A stretch of 64,000 nt of DNA from Alphaproteobacteria bacterium. Its GTDB lineage: Bacteria > Pseudomonadota > Alphaproteobacteria > Micavibrionales > UBA2020. The stretch covers positions 1-64,000 of the forward strand of contig WGNE01000010.1 of NCBI GenBank assembly GCA_016124645.1, in the 5' to 3' direction. The notes beneath the pieces were generated by a model, which worked only from the letters and a program-made list of their open reading frames with translations, was not told where the DNA came from and ran no database searches. Position 1 is the first letter of the stretch; each line of letters opens with the position of its first letter. Made by a program: the position numbers and the translations under genes. This document shows positions 27,582 to 36,562 of the stretch, piece by piece.

Positions 27582-29867
27582 TTAAGCCGCTTTCGGCCCT
27601 TTGGGGGGCTTGGGCGGTGCGGCCGGCTCCGGCTTTTTCTCTGCGCCGGCGGGTTGCGCCTGCGGGAAGGAATCGACGGCGATGACTTCGCGGCGGATCG
27701 CGTCTGCTTTTTTCAGCGTGGCGAATTCCTCCTCGGTGATCACGCCGGCGTTCTTGGCGTTGTCCAGCACCTGGTTGCGGGTGTTGGCGCTTTCGAACTT
27801 GCCGTCGCGCTGGGCGCGGGAGAGTTTCTTCTCCAGCGGCTCGGTCGCGATGCTCTGGCGGAAGGCTTCCTCAAGCTTGGCCAGCGGGTCGTTCTGGTTG
27901 CCGGCGCCGGGCTTGTAGATGGCCTTGGTCAGGCGGTCGCGCAGCTCGCTCGGGTTGCGGACGATGTCCGCGACCTGACGGTCCAGCTTGTCGGAGGGCT
28001 TGGCGGTGTGCTTGCCCGTCGGGAAGACGATGGGACGCAGCATCATGCCGACCGATTTTTTCGGGTAGTTCTTCAGCGTGTCGTCCAGCGCGTTTTCCGC
28101 GTTGTTCAGGCAGCGCTGGCACGCCCAATGGACGAGCGGCAGGTCTTCCTTCGGACGGCCCTGCTTCTCGTAGTACCAAAGCACGGTGGAGGCGAGATAC
28201 ATGTTGCTGTACACGTCGCCCATGCGCGCGGAGGTGCGCTCCATCTTCTTCAGCCCGCCGCCGAGAACCGCGAGCGAGGTATCCGCGACGAGGTTGAAGG
28301 AGGCCGAGAGGCGGTTGATCTGACGGTAGTATTTCTTCGTCTCTTTATCGACGCCCTTCGGCACCTTGCTGAGACGGCCGCCGGAAATGCCATAGACGAT
28401 GCTTTTCGCGAAGCTCTTCACGCCGTTGAAGACGTGCGCGGCCAGCGTGCCGGTCAGCTTGCGGAAGGATTTTTTCTCGTCCGGCTCTTCCGCCGCCGCC
28501 AGCTCTTTCAGCACATAGGGGTGCGCGCGAACGGCGCCCTGGCCGAAGATGATGAGGTTGCGGGTCATGATGTTCGCGCCCTCGACGGTGATGGCGACCG
28601 GAACGCCCTTGTAAAGGGTGGAGAACAGGTTGTTCGGGCCGTTGCTGATCGCCTTGCCGCCGTGGATGTCCATGGCGTCGTTGACGATCGTGCGCATGCC
28701 TTCCGTCAGGTGGTACTTCAGGATGGCGGAGGGGATGGCCGGGCGTTCTCCGTTATCGACCATCTGCAGCGTGGCTTCGCGCGCGGCGTTCATCATGTAG
28801 GTGAGGCCGCCCATGCGCGCCAGCGGTTCCTCGATGCCCTCGAAGTTGGAAATCGCGGTGCCGAACTGGCGGCGGGTGCGCGAATAGGCGCCCGAGGCAT
28901 AGGTCGAGAGCTGCGCCGCCGCGGTGGAAAGCGCGGGCAGGGAAAGCGAGCGGCCGACGGCCAGGCTTTCCATCAGCATCCGCCAGCCCTGGCCGGCGCG
29001 CTCGGGCCCGCCGATGATGTTGTCGAGCGGGATGAAGACGTCATGGCCCTTGTTGGGGCCGTTGTGGAAGGGCAGGTCCATCGGCATGTGGCGCTCGCCG
29101 ATTTCGACGCCGGGGGTTTCGCGCGGCACGAGGGCCACGGTGATGCCCATGTCCTTCTTGTCCTTGCCCAGCAGGTTGTCGGGGTCTTCCAGCTTGAACG
29201 CGAGGCCGATGAGCGTGGCGATGGGGCCGAGCGTGATGTAGCGCTTTTCCCAGTTCAGCTTGATGCCGAGCTCGCCTTTCTCGTTCTTGCAGACGACGCC
29301 CACGTCGGGCAGGCCGCCGGCGTCCGAACCCGCGTCGGGGCCGGTGAGGGCGAAGCAGGGAATTTCCTGGCCGTTGGCGAGGCGCGGCAGGTAATAGTCT
29401 TTCTGCTGCTGCGTGCCGTATTCATGAATCAGCTCGGCGGGGCCAAGCGAGTTGGGAACCATGACCGTGACCGCGGCGGTGATGCTGCGGCTGGCCAGCT
29501 TCATGACGACGGCGGAATGCGCCTTGGACGAAAAGCCCTTGCCGCCGTATTCCTTGGGGATCTCGAGGCCGAGGAAGCCTTCGTCCTTGATGATCTTCCA
29601 CGCCGCTTCGGGCAGGTCGTTTTCTTTCTGGATTTCCCAGTTGTCGAGAATGGCGCAAAGCTTTTCGCAGGGGCCGTCGAGGAATGCCTGTTCTTCCGCG
29701 GAGAGTTCCGCCTTTTCGTATTTGAAAAGCTGGCTCCAGTCCGGGCGGCCGCTCATCAGCTCGGCGTCCCAGCCGACAGTGCCGGATTCAAGCGCCTCTT
29801 TTTCCGTATCGGAAAGTTTGGGCAGGGCTTTTTTGAAAGTATCGAGAAGTCTGGAACGGAGTGACAT
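27582..29867 (-). CDS. fadE: acyl-CoA dehydrogenase, FadE type
   Basis: A 761-residue flavoprotein for the first step of fatty acid beta-oxidation, making trans-2-enoyl-CoA. Residues about 80-460 form the acyl-CoA dehydrogenase fold (CFALTGPDAGSDAGGLPDVG in the middle domain, FGTAISNFEGIEEPLARMGG and the FAD-side IHGGKAISNG near 400). The remaining 300 residues are the DUF1974 domain peculiar to FadE and absent from short-chain enzymes. It is slightly shorter than E. coli FadE and ends in a proline/alanine/lysine tail. The ATG at 29867 has a GAGGAAGG site. It stands alone; no other fad gene is in the window. Confidence 0.9.
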   Translation of the reverse strand: MSLRSRLLDTFKKALPKLSDTEKEALESGTVGWDAELMSGRPDWSQLFKYEKAELSAEEQAFLDGPCEKLCAILDNWEIQKENDLPEAAWKIIKDEGFLGLEIPKEYGGKGFSSKAHSAVVMKLASRSITAAVTVMVPNSLGPAELIHEYGTQQQKDYYLPRLANGQEIPCFALTGPDAGSDAGGLPDVGVVCKNEKGELGIKLNWEKRYITLGPIATLIGLAFKLEDPDNLLGKDKKDMGITVALVPRETPGVEIGERHMPMDLPFHNGPNKGHDVFIPLDNIIGGPERAGQGWRMLMESLAVGRSLSLPALSTAAAQLSTYASGAYSRTRRQFGTAISNFEGIEEPLARMGGLTYMMNAAREATLQMVDNGERPAIPSAILKYHLTEGMRTIVNDAMDIHGGKAISNGPNNLFSTLYKGVPVAITVEGANIMTRNLIIFGQGAVRAHPYVLKELAAAEEPDEKKSFRKLTGTLAAHVFNGVKSFAKSIVYGISGGRLSKVPKGVDKETKKYYRQINRLSASFNLVADTSLAVLGGGLKKMERTSARMGDVYSNMYLASTVLWYYEKQGRPKEDLPLVHWACQRCLNNAENALDDTLKNYPKKSVGMMLRPIVFPTGKHTAKPSDKLDRQVADIVRNPSELRDRLTKAIYKPGAGNQNDPLAKLEEAFRQSIATEPLEKKLSRAQRDGKFESANTRNQVLDNAKNAGVITEEEFATLKKADAIRREVIAVDSFPQAQPAGAEKKPEPAAPPKPPKGPKAA

Positions 29868-30243
29868 AGCTGTGGCCTTCCTCGTTTATAAAAAGACGTT
29901 GAGTCATGCACACCCGTTATTTTTTGAGCCTGATGACCCAGAGCCGTTTTTTTTGTTTTTTGATTTTGATGGTTGCTATAATTGATTTTTGAAAACGAAA
30001 AGTCAAAGCATAATAAATACCCATAACGTCTTGCGAGAATCCTGAAATTATTTTTCGAAAATCTGCTGCGATGCATCATGGCGTCACCTGTTTTTTCGCG
30101 CAACCGCGCGGAAAGAGCGGCAACAAAGAATGGAAACGCGCGCGCGTTTATGAAATATTATCCGCATCCAGAAAAATGCGGAGGCGGCGCTGCGCGAGAC
30201 GATAGAATATTTACGGGAAAGAACCTGCGCGCTGCGCGACACG
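29868..30243. other. 376-base AT-rich intergenic region between fadE and comEC
   Basis: This divergent region is much richer in A and T than its neighbours up to about 30060. It contains the fadE promoter, a TATAAT at 29978-29983 on the plus strand that could serve comEC (no good -35), and from 30154 an open stretch in the comEC frame that may be real coding sequence. No RNA gene or repeat was recognised. Confidence 0.6.
29979..30007 (-). promoter_or_regulatory. candidate promoter of fadE
   Basis: On the minus strand TTGACT (30002-30007) is followed after 17 bases by AATTAT (29979-29984), which continues into ATAG. The leader would be about 100 bases long. The same arrangement, TTGACT-N17-AATTAT, precedes kdsA. 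Confidence 0.45.
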
Positions 30244-32403
30244 GTGCTCGACCAGCGCGAGCGGTGGATCTTGTGGATGCCCGTGCCCGTCGCCTTCGGC
30301 ATCGCGGCCTATTTCGCGTTGCCGCTGGAGCCGCCGTTGATGACGGGCGTGATTTTGCTTTTCATGGCGGGGCTGATCTTCGCCGCCTTCCGCGCGAACC
30401 GGGTTTTCTATCATATATGGCTCGCGGTGTTCCTGTTCCTGCTCGGCTTTACGGCGGGGCAGTGGCGCACCTACCGCATCGAGGCGCCGATCTTGAAGCG
30501 CACGGGTTTCGGCGTCACCCTGCAGGGGCGGGTGGTGGACGCGGAGACGCTGCCGAAGGTATATCGCGTCACGCTGGATAACCTGAGCTTGCTGGACGGC
30601 GAGCTGGGACGCGGCGACGTGCTGCCCGCGCGGGTGCGTATCCGCCTGAAGCCCAACGACCCGTCGGAGCCGGTGGCGGGGGACGTCGTGAAGATCCGCG
30701 GCACGCTCTTGCCGCTTTCCCCGCCGGTGATGCCGGGGGCTTTCGATTTCCAGCGGCACGCGTTTTTCAAGCAGATGGGCGCGACCGGCTATGCGCTGGG
30801 CGATCTTTCCGTCGTGAAACCCCACGTCAGCGATTTCTTCTTCGAGAACATGCGCCGCTACATCCGCCGCCATATCGAGGCGGACGTGCAAAACAAGGAG
30901 AACGCCGCCGTCATCACCGCCTTCATGGTGGGGGACAGCGCGGGGATCTCGCAGAAGATATGGGACATTTGCCGTTTTTCCGGCATCGCGCATCTCATCG
31001 CCATTTCCGGCTCTCACTTCATGCTGATCGCGGGCTTCGCCTTTTTCATCACCCGCGCGCTGCTGGCGGCGGTGCCCTATATCGCGCTGCGCTGGCCGGT
31101 GAAGAAGATCGCGGCGGGGGCGGCGATGGCGGCGGCGATTTTCTACATGATGCTCATCGGCGCGCCCATACCGGCGCAGCGCGCGGTGCTGTCCGTCTGC
31201 GTCGTCATGGCGGCGGTGATGCTGGACCGCGACCCTTTCACCTTGCGGCTCGTCGCGCTCTCGGCGCTCGCGATTTTACTGGTGGAGCCGGAAAGCCTGA
31301 TGGGGGCGAGCTTCCAGATGTCTTATGCCGCCGTGGTCGGGCTGGTGGCTTTTTATGAGTCAACGCGCGGCTGGTGGCACGCGCAGCTGCAGGGCAAGCC
31401 GCTGGTGGCGCGCTGGGGACTGTACCTGCTGGGCTGCTTCCTGACCACGGTGGTCGCGAGCCTTTCGACCGGGCCTTTCGCGCTGTACCATTTTTCGCGG
31501 ATGCCGCTGCTGGCGGGGCTGGCGGCGAACATGGTCGCGGTGCCGCTGTCGTCTTTCCTGACTTTTCCGGTCGGGCTGTTCGCCTGCCTGCTCATGCCCC
31601 TCGGGCTCGACAAATGGCCGATGCGGCTGATGGAGCAGAGCGTGGACATCATCCTGCAGGTCGCGGGCTATGTCGCGAAATGGCCGCACGCCATGCAGCA
31701 GTCGGACGCATGGCCCGCCTGGATCCTCGTCGTCATGACGCTGGGCGGCATGTGGCTTTGCGTCTGGCGCGGGCGGATGCGCTATGCGGGCGTGCTGCCC
31801 ATCGTGCTGGCCGCGCTGTTCATTCCGCACGCGCCGCGGCCCGACATTCTGGCGGTGGATACCGGCAAGCTTTTCGCCGTGCGCGACGATGCGGGCAAGC
31901 TGTGGTTTTCCAGCAAGCGGCGTGAAAAATTCGTGCGCAACGAATGGACGGATATGGCGGGCGGCAGCGGCACGGGCTTCTGGCCGACCGTGAAGAAAAA
32001 GGATGCGCAGAACGCGGATGACTTCGACGATTTCGCGACCGCGAGCTTTTCGCCGGAGCCGGACGACGCACCGTTTTTGCAATGCGACGCGCGGGGGGAT
32101 TGCCTCTACCGCGAGAAGGGCGTGACCGTCGCCTTCCTGACCACGCGCGATGCGCCGCAGGCAAGGCTGAAACGCGCCTGCCGCGCGGCGGATATCGTCT
32201 TCACCGTCGATCCGGTCAAGAACAAGACGCTGTGCAAGGGCGGTCGGGACGGGCACGGCGGCATCCGCCATACGGTGCTGGTCGATAAATGGCATATGTA
32301 CGATAACGGCGGCTATGCCGTTTACCTCAGGCCCGGCCAGCCGCCGGACATTCGCAGCGTGAAGGACGCGCGGGGCAAAAGGCCGTGGACGTCTTACCGC
32401 TGA
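30244..32403 (+). CDS. comEC: ComEC/Rec2 family DNA-uptake channel protein
   Basis: A 719-residue polytopic membrane protein expected to carry transforming DNA across the inner membrane. An N-terminal DUF4131-type region (with FGVTLQGRVVDAETLPKV) precedes the competence domain of about ten helices, with the hallmark HLIAISGSHFMLIAG near residue 252-266 and LIGAPIPAQRAVLSV. The C-terminal part (about 520-719) is in the position of the metallo-beta-lactamase domain but has no HxHxDH motif. The GTG at 30244 lacks an obvious ribosome site; the frame is open back to 30154, with no usual start codon, so the N-terminus is uncertain. No other competence genes are present. Confidence 0.88.
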   Translation: MLDQRERWILWMPVPVAFGIAAYFALPLEPPLMTGVILLFMAGLIFAAFRANRVFYHIWLAVFLFLLGFTAGQWRTYRIEAPILKRTGFGVTLQGRVVDAETLPKVYRVTLDNLSLLDGELGRGDVLPARVRIRLKPNDPSEPVAGDVVKIRGTLLPLSPPVMPGAFDFQRHAFFKQMGATGYALGDLSVVKPHVSDFFFENMRRYIRRHIEADVQNKENAAVITAFMVGDSAGISQKIWDICRFSGIAHLIAISGSHFMLIAGFAFFITRALLAAVPYIALRWPVKKIAAGAAMAAAIFYMMLIGAPIPAQRAVLSVCVVMAAVMLDRDPFTLRLVALSALAILLVEPESLMGASFQMSYAAVVGLVAFYESTRGWWHAQLQGKPLVARWGLYLLGCFLTTVVASLSTGPFALYHFSRMPLLAGLAANMVAVPLSSFLTFPVGLFACLLMPLGLDKWPMRLMEQSVDIILQVAGYVAKWPHAMQQSDAWPAWILVVMTLGGMWLCVWRGRMRYAGVLPIVLAALFIPHAPRPDILAVDTGKLFAVRDDAGKLWFSSKRREKFVRNEWTDMAGGSGTGFWPTVKKKDAQNADDFDDFATASFSPEPDDAPFLQCDARGDCLYREKGVTVAFLTTRDAPQARLKRACRAADIVFTVDPVKNKTLCKGGRDGHGGIRHTVLVDKWHMYDNGGYAVYLRPGQPPDIRSVKDARGKRPWTSYR

Positions 32404-32448
32404 TTGCCCCGGCTGCAAGGGAGGCTGTGTGGCAATTTTAAATACCCG

Positions 32449-32541
32449 CCATGCCCGCCTTGGGCGGGCATCCGGCAAGCCGTCAAGTGACATGACGCGC
32501 CGACGCGCTTTCCAGACTCCCGCGCAAGGCGGGGGTGGCGG
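32449..32541. repeat. paired palindromic REP/BIME-like element B
   Basis: The left hairpin is ATGCCCGCC-TTG-GGCGGGCAT (32451-32471); the right arm (about 32512-32541) has the CCCGC...GCGGGGG core followed by TGGCGG. The halves are inverted relative to one another as in element A, with a different spacer. It sits between the convergent comEC and lexA genes. Confidence 0.7.
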
Positions 32542-32555
32542 CTTGTTTATTAAAT

Positions 32556-33254
32556 TTAGTAGGTGCGGAACAGGCTGCGCAGCTTGCCCTGAATCCGCAC
32601 GCGGTTGGGCGGCAGGCGGATGGGTTCGTAGGCGTCGTTTTCCGGCATCAGCACGATGGAGCCGATTTCGCGGCGCAGTCGTTTCAGCGTGACTTCTTCC
32701 TCGTCCACCAGCGCGACGACGATTTCGCCGTCGTTGGCGCGGTCGCATTCTTCGATCACCACGATGTCGCCGTCCATGATGCCCGCCTTCATCATCGAGT
32801 CACCCTCGATGGTCAGGGCGTAGCAGGGCTGGGGGCCCAGCATGCTCATGGGCACGTCGATGGTGTCATGATCCTGCCGCAGCGCCTCGATGGGCGTGCC
32901 GGCCGCGATCTTGCCGTGCAGGGGCAGGGCGACGATTTCGGGCGCGGGGGCGCGGGAAGATGTCTTGAAATTGCTGACGGAAGGCTTGCGCGCGGCTTTG
33001 GGCGAAGGCTGTCCGCCGCCGCCGCCCATGGGCACCACGTTCTCGGGCAGTTTCTTGACTTCCAGCGCGCGGGCCTTGTTGGGCAGCCGTTCGAGGAAGC
33101 CGCGCTCCACCAGCGCGTTGATGAGCCGGTGAATTCCCGACTTCGACTTGAGGTCCAGCCCCTGCTTCATTTCCTCGAAAGAGGGCGAGAGGCCGGTCTT
33201 CTGCGTGTAATCATTGATGAAAATCAGCAGGTCGCGTTGTTTCTTGGTGAGCAT
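32556..33254 (-). CDS. lexA: LexA repressor
   Basis: A 232-residue SOS repressor that binds DNA as a dimer and cleaves itself when RecA is activated. The N-terminal winged helix (residues 1-65) includes SPSFEEMKQGL and SGIHRLINALVERGFLERL. The cleavage site is A118-G119 in GKIAAGTP, and the catalytic dyad is S153 (EGDSMMKAG) and K191 (EVTLKRLRRE). A glycine-rich hinge lies at 77-81. The ATG at 33254 has a GGGGAG site. Its promoter contains a perfect alphaproteobacterial SOS box, so it represses itself. Confidence 0.97.
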   Translation of the reverse strand: MLTKKQRDLLIFINDYTQKTGLSPSFEEMKQGLDLKSKSGIHRLINALVERGFLERLPNKARALEVKKLPENVVPMGGGGGQPSPKAARKPSVSNFKTSSRAPAPEIVALPLHGKIAAGTPIEALRQDHDTIDVPMSMLGPQPCYALTIEGDSMMKAGIMDGDIVVIEECDRANDGEIVVALVDEEEVTLKRLRREIGSIVLMPENDAYEPIRLPPNRVRIQGKLRSLFRTY

Positions 33255-33288
33255 CTGAAGTTCTCCCCTTCAAAAATATTCTTCTTTT

Positions 33289-33317
33289 GTTCTAGTTTAG
33301 TTCAGGTTGTGTGTCAA
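33289..33317 (-). promoter_or_regulatory. lexA promoter with embedded SOS box
   Basis: On the minus strand TTGACA (33312-33317) and TAGAAC (33289-33294) are 17 bases apart. The box GTTC-N7-GTTC (plus strand 33289-33292 and 33300-33303) covers the -10 and half the spacer, so bound LexA would block RNA polymerase. The box is also about 105 bases before the divergent deacetylase gene and could affect it. Confidence 0.88.
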
Positions 33318-33407
33318 CAGGTTTTTGTCATTCGGCTCTGGTCTTGGGGCGGCAAAATTGTCATGATGTGGCCTGTAAACGCCTCTCGAACCGGAATTTT
33401 TGCCGCC

Positions 33408-34472
33408 ATGACCTTCAGGAAACTCTCCATCGCCCTTTGCTTCGTCATCGCCGTTACGGCCGCGGGCGGGGCGAAGGCCGCGAAATTCTTCTACCCGGAC
33501 GAGACGGGCATCGCCTGGTTCTCCAGCCCCGAAAGCGCCGCCACGCCGCAGCCGCAACAGCAGGCCACCGCCGCGCCCGCGAAGGAGGGCGGGGGCATCG
33601 TGTCCGATTCAGGCAAGTACCAGTACGAGGAAACCCCCGAGGCCGAGGATTCCGAAAGCGCGGCCATCGCCGCCGCCAGTCCGCACGCCATCCCCGCCGA
33701 CCATAAACCGATGATCGCCATCGTCATCGACGACATGGGCGTGGACCGCAAGCGCTCCGCCCGGGCGATGGACGATTTGCCCGCGGCGGTCACGTTCTCC
33801 TTCCTGCCCTACAGCACGGATATCGAGATTCAGGCGGAAAAATCCATCGCCAAGGGGCACGAGATCATCGTCCACATGCCCATGCAGCCCGAGCGCGCGA
33901 CGGCGGACCCGGGGCCGAACTACCTCGGCGTCGATATGCCCGCATCCGAAATCCGCGCCCATGTGCTGAAGAACCTTTCGCTTTTCAAGGGCTATGACGG
34001 CGTGAACAACCACATGGGCAGCAAGTTCACCTGCGACCGCGCGGGGCTTGAAACCGTGATGAAGATTTTGCGCAAGCGCGACCTTTATTTCCTCGATTCA
34101 AAAACCATCGCCCAGAGCGTGGCGGAGGACGTGGCGCGGGAGAACGGCTTGCCGACCTCGCACCGCGACGTGTTCATCGACAACACGGAATCCGTCGCCG
34201 CCGTCGCGCAGTCCCTGCGGCGCATCGAATACGTGGCGAAACACGCGGGCACCGCCATCGCCATCGGCCACCCGAAGGACGTGACGCTGGACGGGCTTGA
34301 AAAATGGCTGCCGACGCTGAAAGACAAGGGCTTCGACCTCGTGCCGTTGCGCACCGTCATCTCCCTTCGCACCGCCCACCACCGCGCCGCGGCCGCCGCC
34401 GGGCATGTCGCCAAGGCCGACGTGAAGAAGGAGGATGCGGTGAAGTCGGCGCCCGTATCCGCCGCGCATTGA
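33408..34472 (+). CDS. divergent polysaccharide deacetylase (DUF610/YibQ) family protein
   Basis: A 354-residue secreted protein. A signal peptide (about 1-25, ending in AKA) is followed by a low-complexity Ala/Pro/Glu linker and the NodB-like barrel of the divergent polysaccharide deacetylase family: MIAIVIDDMGVDRKRSARA, VTFSFLPYS, GHEIIVHMPMQPE, NHMGSKFT and AIAIGHPKDVTLDGL. The family is envelope-associated and its substrate is unknown. The ATG at 33408 gives the cleanest signal peptide; ATGs at 33363 and 33366 are alternatives. It is transcribed away from lexA and precedes two further genes, with a small secreted protein 17 bases on. Confidence 0.85.
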   Translation: MTFRKLSIALCFVIAVTAAGGAKAAKFFYPDETGIAWFSSPESAATPQPQQQATAAPAKEGGGIVSDSGKYQYEETPEAEDSESAAIAAASPHAIPADHKPMIAIVIDDMGVDRKRSARAMDDLPAAVTFSFLPYSTDIEIQAEKSIAKGHEIIVHMPMQPERATADPGPNYLGVDMPASEIRAHVLKNLSLFKGYDGVNNHMGSKFTCDRAGLETVMKILRKRDLYFLDSKTIAQSVAEDVARENGLPTSHRDVFIDNTESVAAVAQSLRRIEYVAKHAGTAIAIGHPKDVTLDGLEKWLPTLKDKGFDLVPLRTVISLRTAHHRAAAAAGHVAKADVKKEDAVKSAPVSAAH

Positions 34473-34489
34473 AGGAAAGGTTCATCACC

Positions 34490-34843
34490 ATGAAAAAGAC
34501 TGCCGTCATCATGCCTGTCATCGCCATCGCCCTGATGTGCCGGGCGGGGGCGGCGCTGGCGGCGGATAATCCGCCCATGCTGAAGAACGACCCGAAGCGG
34601 CCGGTGGCGGCCATCGCGCATGACCTCGGCGTCACGCCCGGGCAGTTCGTCGCCTGTTTCGACATGGTGAACCCCACGCCCGGCGGCAACCGCCCGGAAT
34701 CCGAAACGCGGGTCAAAAGCAACAAGGCGGCCCTGCTGCCCTGCCTGCAAAAAGCCAACCCCGACATCACCAACGAAAAGCTCGACGAAGTCATGGACCG
34801 CTACCGCCCCGGCGGGCACGAGGCGCAGGTGCCAAGGCAGTGA
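34490..34843 (+). CDS. small secreted protein of unknown function
   Basis: A 117-residue protein with a clear signal peptide (about 1-24, ending in ALA). The mature part is about 93 residues with two cysteines (FVACFDM and LLPCLQK), proline- and asparagine-rich segments and a charged C-terminus, suggesting a small periplasmic protein with one disulphide. The ATG at 34490 has a GAAGGAAAGG site. It follows the deacetylase by 17 bases, and its stop codon is overlapped by the GTG of the next gene (GTGA). I do not recognise a family. Confidence 0.7.
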   Translation: MKKTAVIMPVIAIALMCRAGAALAADNPPMLKNDPKRPVAAIAHDLGVTPGQFVACFDMVNPTPGGNRPESETRVKSNKAALLPCLQKANPDITNEKLDEVMDRYRPGGHEAQVPRQ

Positions 34844-36540
34844 AACGAGGCTTTCACTTTATTCTGAACCGATGGGTTCTGTTTTGTTTATATGCTTTGA
34901 TGGTCCTATTGCCATCTTTAAGTCATGCAATGGTGCCGGGTGAGGTTAGTCGATCTGAAAGGGATTTCAAAACTATTGAGCGTGCCGCAGAAGACGGCAA
35001 TATGGTCTGGCAAAGAACGCTCGGCTTTATATATGTCAGTGGTGCCAAGCTGACGAAGGCTGTCAAGTTCGTTCCCAGTAAAAACATTGGCCTCTCTCCA
35101 GTAACTAACGAGTTCGGAGAGATGTATCAGTGGTCTCGCAATATTGGCAAGAATCCGGCTTTGGCCGCTAAATGGCTGGGTGCTTCCGCTGCTCAAGGCG
35201 ACGAGGCCTCTTTGATATATTTGGGCAAGATGTATCAGCAGGGTGAGGGCGTTCAAAAAGATACTACAAAGGCTGCAGGGTTATTCAAGACGGCGGCTAC
35301 CCAAGGAGATCCGCTAGCAGCGCTTTTTCTGGCTAGGCTATATCGTGATGGAAAGGGAGTTAAACAGGATTGCAAACAAGCTTCCTTATGGTTTCGTCAG
35401 TCGGCACTGAGACTTGAAAATTACGGCTCTGTAGGCCTTTTCATGTTATATGCAGGAGGCTGTAAAGATTTTCCCGCCGACTATCGCAAGGCTTATTTCT
35501 GGTTTCGTCTTCTTCAGAGTCGATATTGGAAAAAAAGTGGCAGCGTTATGCAGAAGGCAGATGATCCTTTTATCGCGGGTAGATATTCGGACAAGGAAAT
35601 TCACAAGGCGCAAAAGATAGTTGAAGAACACCTTGCCGTAACGCAAAGAAATCATATTGAGAGCGTTGCGAGTAGTATGAAGCCGATGCATTTGCAATAT
35701 TCTCGGCATCGGCCCCTAGTGGCGTCTGCATACTATCGTGACGGATATTGCACGAAAGCGGGCTATGCTATCCCGGATACTGTACGGCTTGATAAAAATA
35801 TTCGTAAGGCGCTTCCCTGCAGAGACATAAGAACCGAACCTGAGCCTAGTTATAATGAAGCCTTGGACGAAGTGCGTAAAGGCAATGTACAGGCGCAAGT
35901 TTTTCTCGGGTGGCTGTATTACTTGGGAAAGGGGTGCCATGAGGATAAAGAAAAGGCGTTTGCCCTCATCAAAAAAGCAGCCGAGGAAGGATCGCCAGAA
36001 GGTCAGCTTTCATTGAGCTTGTTCTATGGCGATGTAAAGAATCCCCATCATGATAATGTGCAAGCCTACTTTTGGCGCAAGCTTTCAGAAAAGGCGTATA
36101 TAGGCGGAACGGCCGATGAAGATGCGGCAAAATTGAGCACAAAACAAAAAAGTGAAGTTGGCAAAGAATTGCGTGCATGGCAGCCGAAGATCGACTTGAA
36201 AAAGGCTGAAACGGGAAATCTGGAACTGCAGTACTGGGTGGGAATGCTTTTCAACAACGGTTGGGGATATGCGCAGGATAGCCTTACGGCTGCCAAGTGG
36301 TTCAAAAAATCCGCGCTGAAAGGCAATCCCTATGCGCAGTATATGCTGAGTGCTGCCTATTCCCGTGGAGATGGGATAGAGAAGAGTTTTCAAGACGCAT
36401 TTTTTTGGGACATGGTTCGGTTAAAAGGTAACCGTGAAAAGGTTGTCGATATTGAAAATGAGTTGGAGGGCTCGAGATATTTGAATCACGTTGAAATCGT
36501 GAAGCTACGTCAAAAAGCATTTTCTTGGCGTCCCGAATGA
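34840..36540 (+). CDS. Sel1-repeat secreted protein, AT-rich and probably acquired
   Basis: A 566-residue protein. A hydrophobic N-terminus (about residues 5-25) is a signal peptide or anchor. Several Sel1-like repeats follow: near 110 (LIYLGKMYQQGEGVQKD), near 145 (LFLARLYRDGKGVKQD), near 350 (VFLGWLYYLGKGCHED) and near 465-505 (YWVGMLFNNGWGYAQD, YMLSAAYSRGDGIEKS). Such repeats mediate protein contacts, often in secreted or virulence-related adaptors. Base composition drops sharply: A/T-ending codons dominate, whereas every neighbour is GC-rich. The GTG start overlaps the preceding TGA by four bases. A terminator follows 22 bases after the stop. The partner and role are unknown. Confidence 0.82.
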   Translation: MKRGFHFILNRWVLFCLYALMVLLPSLSHAMVPGEVSRSERDFKTIERAAEDGNMVWQRTLGFIYVSGAKLTKAVKFVPSKNIGLSPVTNEFGEMYQWSRNIGKNPALAAKWLGASAAQGDEASLIYLGKMYQQGEGVQKDTTKAAGLFKTAATQGDPLAALFLARLYRDGKGVKQDCKQASLWFRQSALRLENYGSVGLFMLYAGGCKDFPADYRKAYFWFRLLQSRYWKKSGSVMQKADDPFIAGRYSDKEIHKAQKIVEEHLAVTQRNHIESVASSMKPMHLQYSRHRPLVASAYYRDGYCTKAGYAIPDTVRLDKNIRKALPCRDIRTEPEPSYNEALDEVRKGNVQAQVFLGWLYYLGKGCHEDKEKAFALIKKAAEEGSPEGQLSLSLFYGDVKNPHHDNVQAYFWRKLSEKAYIGGTADEDAAKLSTKQKSEVGKELRAWQPKIDLKKAETGNLELQYWVGMLFNNGWGYAQDSLTAAKWFKKSALKGNPYAQYMLSAAYSRGDGIEKSFQDAFFWDMVRLKGNREKVVDIENELEGSRYLNHVEIVKLRQKAFSWRPE

Positions 36541-36562
36541 AATTGTTATTCAGCTACACCCC

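Noticed and set aside
27654-29864. A 736-codon plus-strand frame opposite the fadE-type gene; similar long frames lie opposite msbA (22166-24013) and ppiD (36596-38572).
   Set aside because: Each is a mirror of a clear gene with GC-rich wobble positions and has no own ribosome site or domain.
30078-30581. A 167-codon plus-strand frame overlapping the start of comEC.
   Set aside because: Past 30180 it reads comEC in the wrong frame; only the first codons after the ATG at 30150 may be relevant, as noted for the comEC start.
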